This document shows positions 22,943 through 34,679 of a stretch of 64,000 nucleotides of DNA, in pieces (position 1 is the stretch's first letter; each line of letters begins with the position of its first letter). The notes under the pieces are model-generated. The model ran no database searches. It had not been told where the DNA came from and saw only the letters and a list, made by a program, of their open reading frames with translations. The DNA lies in the NCBI RefSeq assembly GCF_902713425.1, contig NC_081231.1, positions 1,808,760 through 1,872,759 of the forward strand, in the 5' to 3' direction. The position numbers were made by a program, and so were the translations under genes. The stretch comes from Acipenser ruthenus. Taxonomy: Eukaryota; Chordata; Actinopteri; Acipenseriformes; Acipenseridae.

Positions 22943-23182
22943 ATTATTATTATTATTTATTTCTTAGCAGACGCCCTTATCCAAGGCGACTTACAATTGT
23001 TACAAGATATCACATTATTTTTACATACAATTACCCATTTATACAGTTGGGTTTTTACTGGAGCAATCTAGGTAAAGTACCTTGCTCAAGGGTACAGCAG
23101 CAGTGTCCCCCACCTGGGATTGAACCCACAACCCTCCAGTCAAGAGTCCAGAGCCCTAACCACTACTCTACACTGCTGCCCC
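22943..23182 (-). repeat. SINE family 1, full copy
   Basis: Reverse orientation, full length, with the tRNA head at the right and an ATT tail at the left. Confidence 0.88.
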
Positions 23183-24132
23183 AATAAGCTGACTTATTAC
23201 AAATAAATGAACTATATTAATATAATATGTGACAAGTGCAATGTAGGGTCTGTATGTGGAGATTCATGCTGTAAAACCAGGTCTATTGGTTCTATGAGCC
23301 CTTCTGTGTTTCTGATGCTTCTTCAGCCAGGTTATTGGTGAAGTCCTGATGAAGTGAGCTCAGTGTATTGCCAGCTTGTTTGCTCAGTCCATTTGATATT
23401 TGAAGGGTTTGACCTTGCAAGGTTCTTCCAGCTCACTGACCCCCCTTTTTATTAAAATAAATAAATAAATAAAAACACCAAAACAGATTTAAACTTTGCC
23501 CTGGAACAGATGCCAAGTGAACTTGGTCAACCCAGCGTTCCTTTCCTTGAGTCACGCTGAGGCCCTCTGGTGGACAACAATAATATAGGCGTGTTTTTTT
23601 TAAAAATGATCTTTTGTACATTTCTCTGACTGTTTATGGTGTTTACAATCATTCACACACACACACACACACATAGCACGCACACACATAGCACGCGCAC
23701 ACACACGCGCAGCACGCACACACACGCGCAGCACGCACACACATACACATGCACACACGCACGCACCCACATTTAGGTAGGGCTAGCAGTCTTAAAAGGC
23801 TGTCACATGATTTAAACGGAATGAGAAAGGCTCTTCAGCCCTGGCAATTAGGATTCTCCAGGCAAGATCAAATAAGTCAGTACTGTGGAACACTGCTTTG
23901 TCAGGTATCAGAGTTGGAGAAAATTTTTCTGTATGTGCTGTGGCCCTCGGGAGCCCCTCAAAAGCCCGTCAGGGACCCACTAGTATACACCCTGTCGTGG
24001 CCCCTAACAGGAAGTCTCTCCCCCGGTTCTACAGCAGCTCTGCAGGGCTGTGGGCTTGCCCTGTGTCAGACCCTGTGGATGTGAGCAGCTCTCTAGAGTT
24101 TTCCTCTCGTTACGGATCCTTGGCGCTCTCTC

Positions 24133-24242
24133 TCAGTCATAAAAGTCGTCAAACTCGTCCCCCCCTCCTGCCCGCTCCGTGTGGGGGGGGCGAGGGGAGG
24201 GGTCCGTCCCCAAATCACTGTCCTCCGAGTTCCTCCACAGCT
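24133..24242 (-). CDS. Last exon of the kizuna-like gene
   Basis: Acceptor TTGATCCCAG, then LWRNSEDSDLGTDPSPRPPH, and the protein ends GGGDEFDDFYD with TGA at 24135-24133. The acidic aromatic DDFYD end matches the kizuna C-terminus as I recall it. The reading frame needs a preceding exon ending in phase 1, whereas the 25615-25475 exon ends in phase 2. Confidence 0.65.
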
Positions 24243-27200
24243 CTGGGATCAACAGAAAAAGCGCAGGCAGGAGAGCCCAGTGAGGAAGCATTTCATTTCT
24301 AATTATGGTTGAAAAACAGAATTAAGCTGACATTAATCTTTATATATTGAGCCTTACCTTTGGGTTTGACAAGGAACGTTTTTTCATTTTTCACCCTAAA
24401 AAAACCCCCCAAAAAACCTGTAACTTCCTGTGCTGTAGGTCACATTCACTCCGATGCTCTAATCTACCGTGCAGGAAGTTTAAATCTTCATGCCACATAC
24501 AAGCGTTATTAAAAATCTACCCAAGCGGAATGAACCAAGGTCAGCACATCAGAAGGGAGGCAGTGATAACGCTGATGGTAAAAAATAACACCTCACAGGG
24601 GAGGGCTTGCTCAGAATCTGTTGTATAAGTGATATTGTGAGCTCTAATGTGCATTGCCTACACGGTGCTGTCTGTAAACATCTGAATCACTTGCCTTTTT
24701 GAAGGGCTGAGCTTGTCAGGTGGGCATTGCTGGCTAGGATAGGGCCTTATTGAACTGAGCAACATTTCAACCTAGGAGAAGCAACAAGAGTGGAATTATA
24801 AGCCCTGTGTGTAGCAGACCTGAGTCAATTCCAATTCCAATTCCAATTCCAATTATACCAACAATTCCAATTCCAGTTCCAATTCCAATTCCAATTCCAA
24901 TTACACCAACAATTCCAATTCCAGTTCCAATTCCAATTCCAATTCCAATTACACCAACAATTCCAATTCCAGTTCCAATTCCAATGCTATTTTATACATA
25001 ACATACAGAAACATACTATAGAACTTTTTTTTTTTTTTCAAACAAATGGGGGTCCCCTAAAGTGGTTGAAAATACAAGGATAATGGCAAATAGATGCGTA
25101 ATTGAACTGTAATTGATCAGTTATGGGTGTTAATTATAATTAGAATTACAAGTACACAGGTTTGCCAAGGTCCAGCTAGAATGAATTACGTATTGCACAA
25201 CTGCATTGTAACTGACCCCAGCCCTGGTGTGTAGTGTGTATTAGAGATGTTATCTTGTGTAGTTTGGGTGACAGGACCATGAAGATATGAGAAATGCCAT
25301 CTCTTATACAGTAAGAGATACGCAGGACGTATGAATTATAAAACACACAAATGAAGGTGGGACACAGCAAAGGTAAAGCAATCAGTTTCTTGTAAGCACT
25401 GCAGGGGGTGCTGCAACGCTGTTATTGTGGTTTCGGCGTGTTTGTTGTATTGCTTGCAGACCCTCCACCAGTACCTCTGATGCTCTCCCCCCTCCATGTG
25501 CTCTTCCAGCTGGGTCTGTGCTGGGCTGCACTGGGCTGGAGTCTCCTTCTCCTCCCCGATCCTTCCATCTCCTCTCCGTGTGGACTCCTCATCAGCTCTA
25601 GACACCCCGGGGAACCTGGTTAGGACATTCCTTAGTTATTAAGAGCCTTGGAATATGGTAATACATAGAGGAACCTGTCTATCTGTACACATTGATTTCC
25701 AATACACCAATTGATGTCCAAGTATGCTCCCACACTTCCTCTACAGCAGCTCAGCGTCCTCCGATCCCCAAGCCAATCGCATCTTCACACCCAGGAGCTC
25801 CACAGCGGCTGTGAGCTACCGCCCCCTGGAGGACAAGCCCTGCAGGTGTGTGATTGAGCTCAACGGGCACCAAGGCTAGTAGGGGTCACTGTATCTCAAT
25901 GTATAACCAGTCCCTGCTGGTTTTGCCTCCCTAACCCAGCGCCACAGCCAAGGCTCCCTGTGGAATCGCCAGCGACGAACTTCACACAGCCTGGAACCTG
26001 CGCTCCCCTACCAATCCTGTATGATGATCGACTTTTTCATTAAGGCTGTAGTTTGGTATTTCGGGCTGGGTGGCCTACCTCTCATCGGTGTTGTCTTCAC
26101 GTGGAGCCAGCAGGGCCTCTATCTCATCCCCCTCTTCCTCTCCCTCGCTCTCGACGGCCTCGCTCCCCCCTCGCTCCCCCTCCTCATCGCTGCTCTCTGT
26201 CCCTCCTCCCCCTTCGTCAGAAACAGCCAGCGCAGCTCCTGGGAAACGCAATGACTGATCAGCTTGCTTTATGCATTCCCCTGACTATTTCACTGCGCTT
26301 GCAATTGTTCGGAGCGGTTCTGGGTTCTGCTGCTCCTTAATATTGAGTTAACATTTTCATCTAAATCTGTCTTTGAGCTGCTTTGAGCTTGTCTGGAGAA
26401 TCCTAACTGACAGGCACCGAACTTCTATTCCAGTCAGGTGACAATGTAACCTATCAGCTCTGTGGCAGGGGCTGGCAGAGATGACATCACATGGCCATGC
26501 CATCGTTCACAGAGAACAGCAGCTGGTGGGACTCTTTACTGTCCTTCCTCTGATGGTACTGCAGAGATCACATATTCAAATGAAACAGCGTGTAGAACGA
26601 ATGGGATCTATACTGTACTATACTATACCTCCAGTCCTGTCCAACTGCACCTCTGCATCAATCTGCTCCCCTAGAGATTCGGAAGGCATTGTCCTGTCGA
26701 GAGAATATATCATACAAGGTTACAGGACGGCTAGTGTCTGTCTATGTCAGCTTGAGTAGAAGTGAATGGACTTTGTTACAATAAGAACTACGAACATGGA
26801 GCCCAAGTGCAAGGGCTTCTATTGGTGCCGCCATCTTGATTGTAGTTTTTAAGATAGTTTAATAGGCCGATTTTGTCATTGGATTTCGCTTGCCAGGACA
26901 CCAACAATAAAACTACAAACATGGAGCCCAAGTGTTAGGGCTTCTATTGGTAACGCCATCTTGGCTGTAGTTTTTCATCACTGAACACAGAGAAAGTCGA
27001 TACCTGTTCCGCGAGGTGACAATTTCATCCTCGGAGTCTGTTCCATCGCACCCCTCTCCACTCCTCTCCTCCTCCGGGACTTCCTCCTTCTCCTCCTCCG
27101 ATTCCTCCTCATCGCCTGCCTCCTCTTCCCCCTCCTCTGATTCCTCGGGCTCCTCTTCCTCCTCGCTCCCTTCCTCCTCCCCCTCCCCTCCTCCCTCCTG

Positions 27201-30200
27201 TTGCCCCTCTCCCCCCTGCCTCCCTCCCTCCTCCTTCCCGCTGCCTTCACTCTCATCCCCTGACGGCTCCTCTCCGAACATTTCGCTCTCCTTCCCCATT
27301 TCCATCTCCTCTACCTCTCTGGTCGCCTCGCTATCCTTGCATCCTATTTCCGGCTCTTCCTCAGTATTTGCCTTGGCAGAATCCACAACCGCCATGGCAA
27401 CTGGAGATCCCAAATCTTCTCCAACTCCCCCATCCTTAATATTCCCCAGACAGGATTCCCGGCTCGGCTCCACCGGATCCAGCTGTTCCTCTCCCGAATA
27501 AACTGCCTCTCCCTCCTCGTCTGTCCCCAAGCTATCCCCCTCCTCCCTGATTCCTTCTCCCCTTTTCTCTTCCCTCCCCATGGAGACAATCCTTCCATTC
27601 ACGAGTGCTACTTCCTTCTCCAAAGAGATTTCTCCCTGTTCCTGACTGTCCCTCCTCCCCAGTTTTTCTGATTCTTCCGATTCCGACCTGGACGGCGTTC
27701 CGGTTTGGGTCCCAGGGAATGCTGTGGTGATATTCACGGGACGTCCCTCTTTATCCCACTCTTCCAGACCTCTCTCGGACACTCTTTTCTCACTCCTGGA
27801 GTTTCCATTGCTTGAAGCCAGCTGTCCATATTCTTCAGGTGGCTGCTGAGACCTAAGGAAGGGCACATCATATTAGCACAAAAAGGATTCAGACAGCTAC
27901 CCACATTTTGTATATCTGTTCATACAGTAGTGTGGCAATTTATAGAACATCCCATTGTAGTTTGGGTTTGTTGTGCAGATGAAATCAAACCGCTGGAACT
28001 GAAAATCTTGACCAAATTGTCAAAACACATCACGGTCAACTTTCATCAAACTGGCAATGGAGGAGTCTACATCAGGAGAGACTCACGCTTCTGAAATGCT
28101 TTCCTCTGAAATGGATTCCTCCCGGCTTGTCCGCCCTTTCCCAGCATTCCTTCTCTCCTTCTTCCTCTCCCTGACCCTCCAGGACTGCTCACTTCCTGTG
28201 TCGCCGCTGACAGAGCTGTTCTCACTCAGGTCCACTCCAGCGGACAACAGTCGCACTGGTTCAATAAAAAAAAAAAACATGCTTTTGCTCAATTAAGGTC
28301 AAGTGTAAAGCATTTCAAAACGTTTACAAAAACTTTACATGGACAACATGGCAAACATTAGGATGGAAAATACACAGAAGATTTGCAAGGACAAGGCTGT
28401 CCAATGACCAGGGATTTCTTAAACAGCCATACAAAAAATACATCATCATGCAAAGACATTTAAAAACTTGAGAGATAAAGAATGAACCAGACTGCATGAA
28501 GACACAGTAAGTTTCTTTACTCAACGACCATAAACCAGCGATTGCCTTTGCAGTCTTGTCAAAGCCATTAAGAGTCTTCAGTACTCCATGTCTGAATCAA
28601 AAGATTATGTGGAGATCATTGGACCATATATGACTTAAGAGCCATATGCTGAACAGCCCCTATGCAAGGGTGTTGTGAACGATATCGATCCATTTAAATA
28701 GAATTACCCTTTGTATCCTGGAAACATCTGGAGGTTTAGCATCTTAGCAACCTCAAAGTTAAAACCTCTCCACTGTTAAAACCTCTCCATTGCAGAGCTG
28801 ACTCTCTAGATGAATGGTAAACCCTTCCTGCTGGAGTTGTATCCTGGAGCCACTATAACTGTACCTGGTTTCACATCCAGTTCGTGGGGCTCTGAAGCCA
28901 TCCTCTCCCACCTCTTTGCTCTGGGCAGCGTCTCCTGAAGCACCGCTGGCTTGGTCGCCCGGCTGGATCTTCTGCTGCCTCTCTCCGCTGCGGAGTCCCC
29001 ACTGCTGGGGGAAGCCCTCGGCCTGGCAGCCCGCTCCGCCTCCACCCGGCTCTGCCTGCCCAGCCTTCCTCCCAATCCTGATGGGAAAGGGATCTTGGGA
29101 TTTGTTTGCCCAACGTGAGGGGAATCCAATGGGGAATCCCACTGGAAGGCGTTCTGCTGGCAGAGGTAGCTGGCTGGTTCCTGCAGGGATTGGAACCTTC
29201 TTCTTGGGTCGTTGATCGCCTCCCTTCCAGGTCCACCCTGAGCTAGGGGGTCAGCTGAAGGGGCTACCCCGTAATTCTGGAAGGGGTTAGTTTTGGCCAG
29301 GAAGTCGCCCAGCCAAGGAACCTGGTGATTACTGGGGCTTTGGATGTAGCTCCTCCCTGCCAGGCCTGTGTTTGAATGCTGTGGGGCTCCAGCTCTAGGG
29401 TTGGGCACACCCTCTCTCCAGCTCTCCCCTCCTGGTACAAAGTTATGCAGTGCGGGCTTCAGGACATATGGCTCAGAGCTCCATTCGGCCTGCTTCCCAG
29501 GAAAGAAAAAACCATCACTGTCTCAATTAATTAAATTGTATATAGATACATTTTTTTGTGATTTTCTTTATTGAATTGATTGTAATAATATCCAGTCACC
29601 ACTAGGGGCTGAACAGAAATGGGATCCAATTGTGTGACTCAAGCCCAGTTTGGATATATAAAATAAAACAGAAATTGGACTACTGCTAGCTCCCAGTTTA
29701 AACGGTGAGAAAACTGGCAGTCAATTCTGTCTAGCCACTTTTACTGATATCCTTGCAGGTCTGGCCCTTTTTTTTCGTAGATATCACAATACGACTGGAC
29801 TGGTCCCTTTATTCTAAGCTAGTTTTGTACATGTGCGATGCTTTTGGACATTAGCAGGGGGCTGATTGCTGGTCTTTTTGTATAATCTACCTAAACTAAG
29901 GTAGTTGAGAAATGCAGGAATAGCGTGAGTTTCTAATCCTGATTTTAGCCTGGGGACAATAGTGTACTCGCTCTACAGATGAAGGGGCCAAACCTTAGTG
30001 TTAAAAATCAGCAGAATTAACTCAATGGTTGTGATTTCTGCTGCAAGTTGTATTTTACTATTTCTGCACCAGCAGCAGTAAGTGTTTCTCCTTTCAGAAG
30101 CAAACAAGCACGCTTCGGTCCCCAGGCTCTGCTGGTGGAGGGGTGTGGGGGGTGCACCTGTTTGCTCTGCTGTGCTGCTCTCCATTTCTCTTCCAGCTTC

Positions 30201-33200
30201 TTCTGCCAGCGAGGGAAGCGTTTCTCCAGCTGTCTCTCATACTCTGTCTGTGGGGAGAGACGGGGCTGATCACTGAACCACATTTCTAGCAAACTAATTC
30301 TATACCAAGGCTATGGAAACCGACATCCCCCTGTCTGGGTATTTAACCACAATTTATATACTATGCATTTACCTGCATTCTCTCCCCTAATGATAGTCTG
30401 CTCTCAAGCATTAATATAATATGCCCTTAGTCTGGGTATTTAGCTTAATTCTTGCCCATCTCTGGGTATTTACCTGTAACCCCCTAGGTATTTACCCGCA
30501 CCTCCCCAGGTATTTACCCGTATCCTGCTCATGGCGGCGTTGTGTTCGGAGAGCTCCCCCATGGCCTCCTCCACTCTCTGGAAGTCTCGGAGCAGCTGCT
30601 GGTTGCGGAGTCGCGCTCTCCTCTCTCTCTCGCTCACCTCGTGCCACTGAGCCTGCAGCTCGGACACACGCATCCTGCAAACACAACACACCGTGCTGTG
30701 ACATCACACAGCAAACACAGCGCTGTGACATCATGCAACAAACACACACACACATAACCGTGACATCACACCGCAAACACAGCGCCGTGATATCACGCAA
30801 CAAACACACACATAACCATGACATCACACAACAAAAACAGCGACGTGACATCACGCAACAAACACACACACACACACAGTCTTGTGACATCACACAACAA
30901 ACACAGCGCTGTGACATCACGCTACAGACACACACACACACAACCGTGACATCACACAGCAAACACAGCGCTGTGATATCACGCAACAAACACACACATA
31001 ACCATGACATCACACAACAAAAACAGCGACGTGACATCACGCAACAAACACACACACACACAACCGTGACATCACACCGCAAACACAGCGCCGTGATATC
31101 ACGCTACAGACACACACACACACAACCGTGACACCACACAGCAAACACAGTGCCGTGACATCACGCAACAAACAAACACACAACCATGACATCACACAAC
31201 AAACACAGCGCTGTGACATCACGCTACAGATACACACACAGTGCCGTGACATCACACAACAGAACCCTCCAGATGTGAAAGATTGGCTGTGTGCCCTAAT
31301 CCCGACACATTAGTATTTCACGGCAGACCCCATACAGACCCTCTCTGCCTCCTGTCCCCTGTCCCGTGTCCCCAGGGTCACTTACAGGCGCTGGTCTCTA
31401 TGCAGGGTTTTGAGCATCTTCTGTAACTCCATCCTGCGCTGCTCACTGAAAGAGACGATACTTACAGGATAGCCTTTAAATACTTACAAATAAAACTCTT
31501 CATGGAGTCTCTATTGAACAGCCTGGGTCCCTGCCCTGGACTGAACTCTCCAGCTGTTGCTGATATCCTGTCTGTAGTGGGTATTTTATCACGACACAAG
31601 AGAGCTCTTTCCAAGAGCTTTAATACCGGTAATGTAATATTCTGAGTGTTACAAAATATGTGCCAGACATTTTCCTATTATTTTATATGTTCCAGTCTGG
31701 AGTGTTCTTTGGTATACTGACTACTATAACGGACTGAAAACAAACCAAGCCTGTGGGTGGGGAATGATATCAGTGTTGCACAGGCTTCATTGAACATGCG
31801 CCACGCTAATAGGATTCCCCACCTCATTTCACAAAATCATGTCTTTTCAGAAGGAATTTCTACTGGAATTCTTAGTAAACATGGCAAATACTGATTTAGA
31901 TAGAAACTAACAGAGAATCATTCAGAACACACACAATAGAATATTCAAATGGACAGGTCACAGAGAGTGGTGAGGGGATGGAATGGGTTACCTGGTCATG
32001 TTGAATCACTGGGATCCTTTAAGACCCAACTAGACAAAGTTTTGAGATCAATCAGATACTAGATGGGCTGAATGGCCTTCCCTCGCTCGCCAGTTTTCTC
32101 ACAGCAGTGTGCAAACGTATAAGAACACATCAAGATTTGTCATTGATATCCTCTATAGATCCCTTAAAATTAGAAATGTGTACTGCAGACTCAAAAACAG
32201 AGACACGACATGCAATGAAGGCGCACATAACGTAGCGCATCAAACACTGGACAATCCCTCCCGTCCCACCCAGACCCTTTCTCCCAGGGTGGTCCCTTTA
32301 GATCAGATCCGACACCAAAGTCCCAGGGGGCACTAATGAAGTCCGTCCCCATGCTTACACGTGCTGAATCAGCTTAACATGCCCTATCCTTAAAGGATTT
32401 CCCAGCGACTTTTCTTCCCTTTAAGAAGATTACCAAGCTGTTGCCTTGGCAACCCGCAGCTCTGGATTATCGGGTCGGAAAGTGGCGCCATTGTGGCTCC
32501 AAAACGGAGCCGGCGTTGTGTACAATGCAATGGGAAGCTGGAGCCAAAATAGCCGACACAGGCATACAGTTTCCAGACAGTGAAGTCCTGGGGGTCACAT
32601 AGGAGAAACTGAGCAGGCTGTCATAGCGGGAGATTAATGATATGCCTTTAACAAGGACAGCGTCCCGGGACAAGGGGGATAGAAAGCAGTGATGTGGGCA
32701 GGGCAAAAAAACACCAAACTTTGTATATCGTGTTCTGTTTCACTCATTATCACATCCTGGTGACATTTTAACAAGTTCAAAGCCCCCCTGGTGGCCTCTA
32801 TAGAGCCCCCAAACATGTCTTCTCTCTAAACACAGGCGATGCACCATTAAACCTACGAGAAAAGGTGCTGTTTCAAGCGGAGTGACGGGTCAATGGCGAA
32901 CGGATTGGCATTGACGTTCACACTTACGCACGACTCGTGTAGCATTGTAAAGATCTTTTTGACGTCCCATTTTCTATCTAATACAGCAGCGACACCTAGG
33001 GGACAAAGCGCGTAAATAGACGTCGTTTTTTTTTTTCATGAAAATGAGAAAAGTTGAGCCACTTTGTGCTTTTAATTAATTCGGCATCTTAAACAACTTC
33101 TAAAAAGTCTCCTGCATTTTATCACGTGTGGCTCTGTGTTCCTTTTCTCATACTATTTTAAAGGAACTGCAAGTGTGGGCTATCAAATTAGACAATAACC

Positions 33201-34136
33201 AATTTGCCTATTTTGACAATTTTCCAAGATTTCCAGTTCCAGTGGTTTGATTTCATCTGCACAACAAATCACAACTACAGAAGCAATGGGGTGTTCTGAT
33301 ACAGAAGCAATGGGGTGTTCTAATACAGAAGCAATGGGGTGTTCTGATACAGAAGCAATGGGGTGTTCTGATACAGAAGCAATGGGGTGTTCTAATACAG
33401 AAGCAATGGGGTGTTGTGATACAGAAGCAATGGGGTGTTCTAATACAGAAGCAATGGGGTGTTCTGATACAGAAGCAATGGGGTGTTCTAATACAGAAGC
33501 AATGGGGTGTTCTGATACAGAAGCAATGGGGTGTTCTGATACAGAAGCAATGGGGTGTTCTAATACAGAAGCAATGGGGTGTTCTAATACAGAAGCAATG
33601 GGGTGTTCTGATACAGAAGCAATGGGGTGTTCTGATACAGAAGCAATGGGGTGTTCTGATACAGAAGCAATGGGGTGTTCTGATACAGAAGCAATGGGGT
33701 GTTCTAATACAGAAGCAATGGGGTGTTCTAATACAGAAGCAATGGGGTGTTCTGATACAGAAGCAATGGGGTGTTCTGTTACAGAAGCAATGGGGTGTTC
33801 TGATACAGAAGCAATGGGGTGTTCTGATACAGAAGCAATGGGGTGTTCTGATACAGAAGCAATGGGGTGTTCTAATAAATTTGCACACTGCTGCATGTTA
33901 AATGCATATATATGCATATATAAAGGCAGCACAGGGGGGGGGGGGGGGTCAGGGAGCAGCGCAGTAAAATCCTATTTAAAGTACAGTACAGACACAGCAT
34001 TGTGAAGCTTCATGAAGCACAGTAAAGCACAGGAGGGAATGACAGACACAGAGGGGCCTGACCTGTGCCGCAGCTCCTGCTGAACTCTTCCAGGGTACTG
34101 GGCTCCTCCACTGCCTCCCGGCTGCCATGATTCCAT
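24133..34136 (-). CDS. Kizuna-like centrosomal coiled-coil protein
   Basis: Exons on the - strand: 34136-34063, 31445-31386, 30674-30518, 30247-30158, 29489-28865, 28255-28087, 27852-27004, 26693-26629, 26238-26079, 25615-25475 and 24242-24133. Phases agree at every junction except the last, where a small exon may be missed. About 830 residues. The N-terminus (residues 17-100: RVQQELRHSEQRRMELQK, ERERRARLRNQQLLRDFQRV, then EYERQLEKRF) is a charged coiled coil that aligns from memory with kizuna (KIZ/PLK1S1). So do EIEALLAPREDNTDE and the ending DDFYD. The middle is disordered, with a large Glu-rich exon (27852-27004). Kizuna stabilises the pericentriolar material at mitotic spindle poles and is a PLK1 substrate. 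In human KIZ lies near FOXA2, so this may be its ohnolog beside foxa4. Family assignment rests on remembered sequence. Confidence 0.7.
24828..24987. repeat. AATTCC-based minisatellite
   Basis: Hexamer AATTCC repeated, with a higher-order unit of about 50 bp marked by 'acaccaacaa', in the last intron of the kizuna-like gene. Confidence 0.88.
26787..26978. mobile_element. Two tandem short MITE copies (about 70 bp each)
   Basis: Copies at about 26787-26855 and 26911-26978 both begin ACTACRAACATGGAGCC and end CCATCTTG..TGTAGTTTT. The ends are roughly inverted repeats of each other (AACTACAA...). They lie in an intron of the kizuna-like gene. Confidence 0.55.
27004..27852 (-). CDS. Large Glu-rich exon of the kizuna-like gene
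   Basis: An 849-bp exon coding about 283 residues (roughly 392-674). The second half is very acidic (runs of EEE, EEEEEPEESEEGEEE), with Ser/Gly spacers. The acceptor is TCCTTAG and the donor AACAG|GTATCG. The low-complexity acidic part is CT-rich on the + strand and could change length by slippage. Confidence 0.72.
28865..29489 (-). CDS. Pro/Ser-rich exon of the kizuna-like gene
   Basis: A 625-bp exon (about 208 residues, roughly 128-335), open throughout, from acceptor GGGAAGCAG to donor CCAG|GTACAG. It reads AEWSSEPYVLKPALHNFVPG and onward with no recognised domain. It is more GC-rich than the flanking introns. Confidence 0.68.
30158..30674 (-). CDS. Coiled-coil exons 3 and 4 of the kizuna-like gene
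   Basis: Exon 3 (30674-30518) and exon 4 (30247-30158) code residues 45-127: MRVSELQAQWHEVSERERRA, RLRNQQLLRDFQRVEEAMGE, then TEYERQLEKRFPRWQKKLEE. Heptad-like charge patterns support a coiled coil. This is the most conserved part relative to kizuna and the main reason for the family call. Confidence 0.72.
30697..31265. repeat. Minisatellite rich in TGACATCA
   Basis: About nine copies of a roughly 60-bp unit in intron 2 of the kizuna-like gene. Each unit has two 'gtgacatcac' boxes separated by CAACAAACACACA-type spacer. Confidence 0.85.
31960..32095 (+). repeat. CR1-like LINE 3' fragment
   Basis: The terminal LINE segment ('gagagtggtgaggggatgga' to 'gatgggctgaatggcc') in + orientation. Confidence 0.65.
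33060..33280 (-). repeat. Dispersed repeat, seed of the 24-bp array
   Basis: This segment is similar, in reverse complement, to 36965-37180. Parts also match 27905-28025. It ends directly at the 24-bp minisatellite. The family is unknown to me. Confidence 0.65.
33280..33880 (+). repeat. 24-bp minisatellite, about 25 copies
   Basis: The unit ACAGAAGCAATGGGGTGTTC plus TGAT/TAAT repeats about 25 times almost without error. Variation is concentrated at one site (TGAT, TAAT or TGTT). Because 24 is a multiple of three it is open in several frames on both strands, which is not evidence of coding. Confidence 0.95.
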
Positions 34137-34364
34137 CCTCGCTCCCCGTCTCCCTGCCTCTCCCCCGGCCGAGACCCGGAGTCCACTGGGATTGCACAGG
34201 CTTACAGCTGATTAGAAGGGTGGCCAAGAGGCAGTAGAGACAGACCGGACTGCTTACCATCCCCACACCCTTCCCAGGGTGCACTGCGATGATAATCCTC
34301 TGTAAGACTGTTTACAGGTGAGCTCTTTAAGAGTGCCTGATAAGAGTGACCCATAGTAAAAGCA

Positions 34365-34567
34365 CAGGGAGGTCTGGTAAAACATAGGGAAGCATTGTAA
34401 AGCACAGAGAGGTCTGGTAAAGCACAGGGAAGCATTGTAAAGCACAGAGAGGTGTGGTAAAGCATAGGGAAGCATTGTAAAGCACAGAGAGGTCTGGTAA
34501 AGCATAGGGAAGCATTGTAAAGCACAGAGAGGTGTGGTAAAGCATAGGGAAGAATTGTAAAGCACAC
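34365..34567 (+). repeat. 40-bp minisatellite array 2
   Basis: About five copies of the 40-bp unit seen at 15345-15640, same orientation. Confidence 0.92.
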
Positions 34568-34609
34568 TTTTACTAAGTGCTCTTAGGTGTTTTATTGTGC
34601 TTGTGTGTG

Positions 34610-34613
<4 letters not shown>

Positions 34614-34676
<63 letters not shown>
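34614..34676. repeat. (TA)n microsatellite
   Basis: A TA dinucleotide run of about 62 bp. Confidence 0.95.

Positions 34677-34679
<3 letters not shown>

Larger units (their letters stand above)
21802..24132. other. Intergenic stretch between the LTR element and the kizuna-like gene
   Basis: Holds a MITE (21844-21998), a probable solo LTR (22192 to about 22870), a SINE (22943-23182) and CA-rich simple repeat (about 23655-23760). A TTTATT at about 23446 (AATAAA on the - strand) could be the polyadenylation signal of the kizuna-like gene. Nothing else is recognised. Confidence 0.5.

Noticed and set aside
25741-25990. Exon-like + strand piece (SSSASSDPQANRIFTPRSST) in a kizuna-like intron
   Set aside because: It has a plausible acceptor and donor but no recognised family and no partner exons nearby, so it was not annotated as a gene.
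26016-26340. + strand frames opposite the kizuna-like exon 26238-26079
   Set aside because: They are the complement of the acidic - strand exon, which fits the splice phases of the gene.
33183-34005. TEAMGCSD-type and similar repeat frames on both strands
   Set aside because: They are translations of the 24-bp minisatellite; several frames on both strands are open equally.
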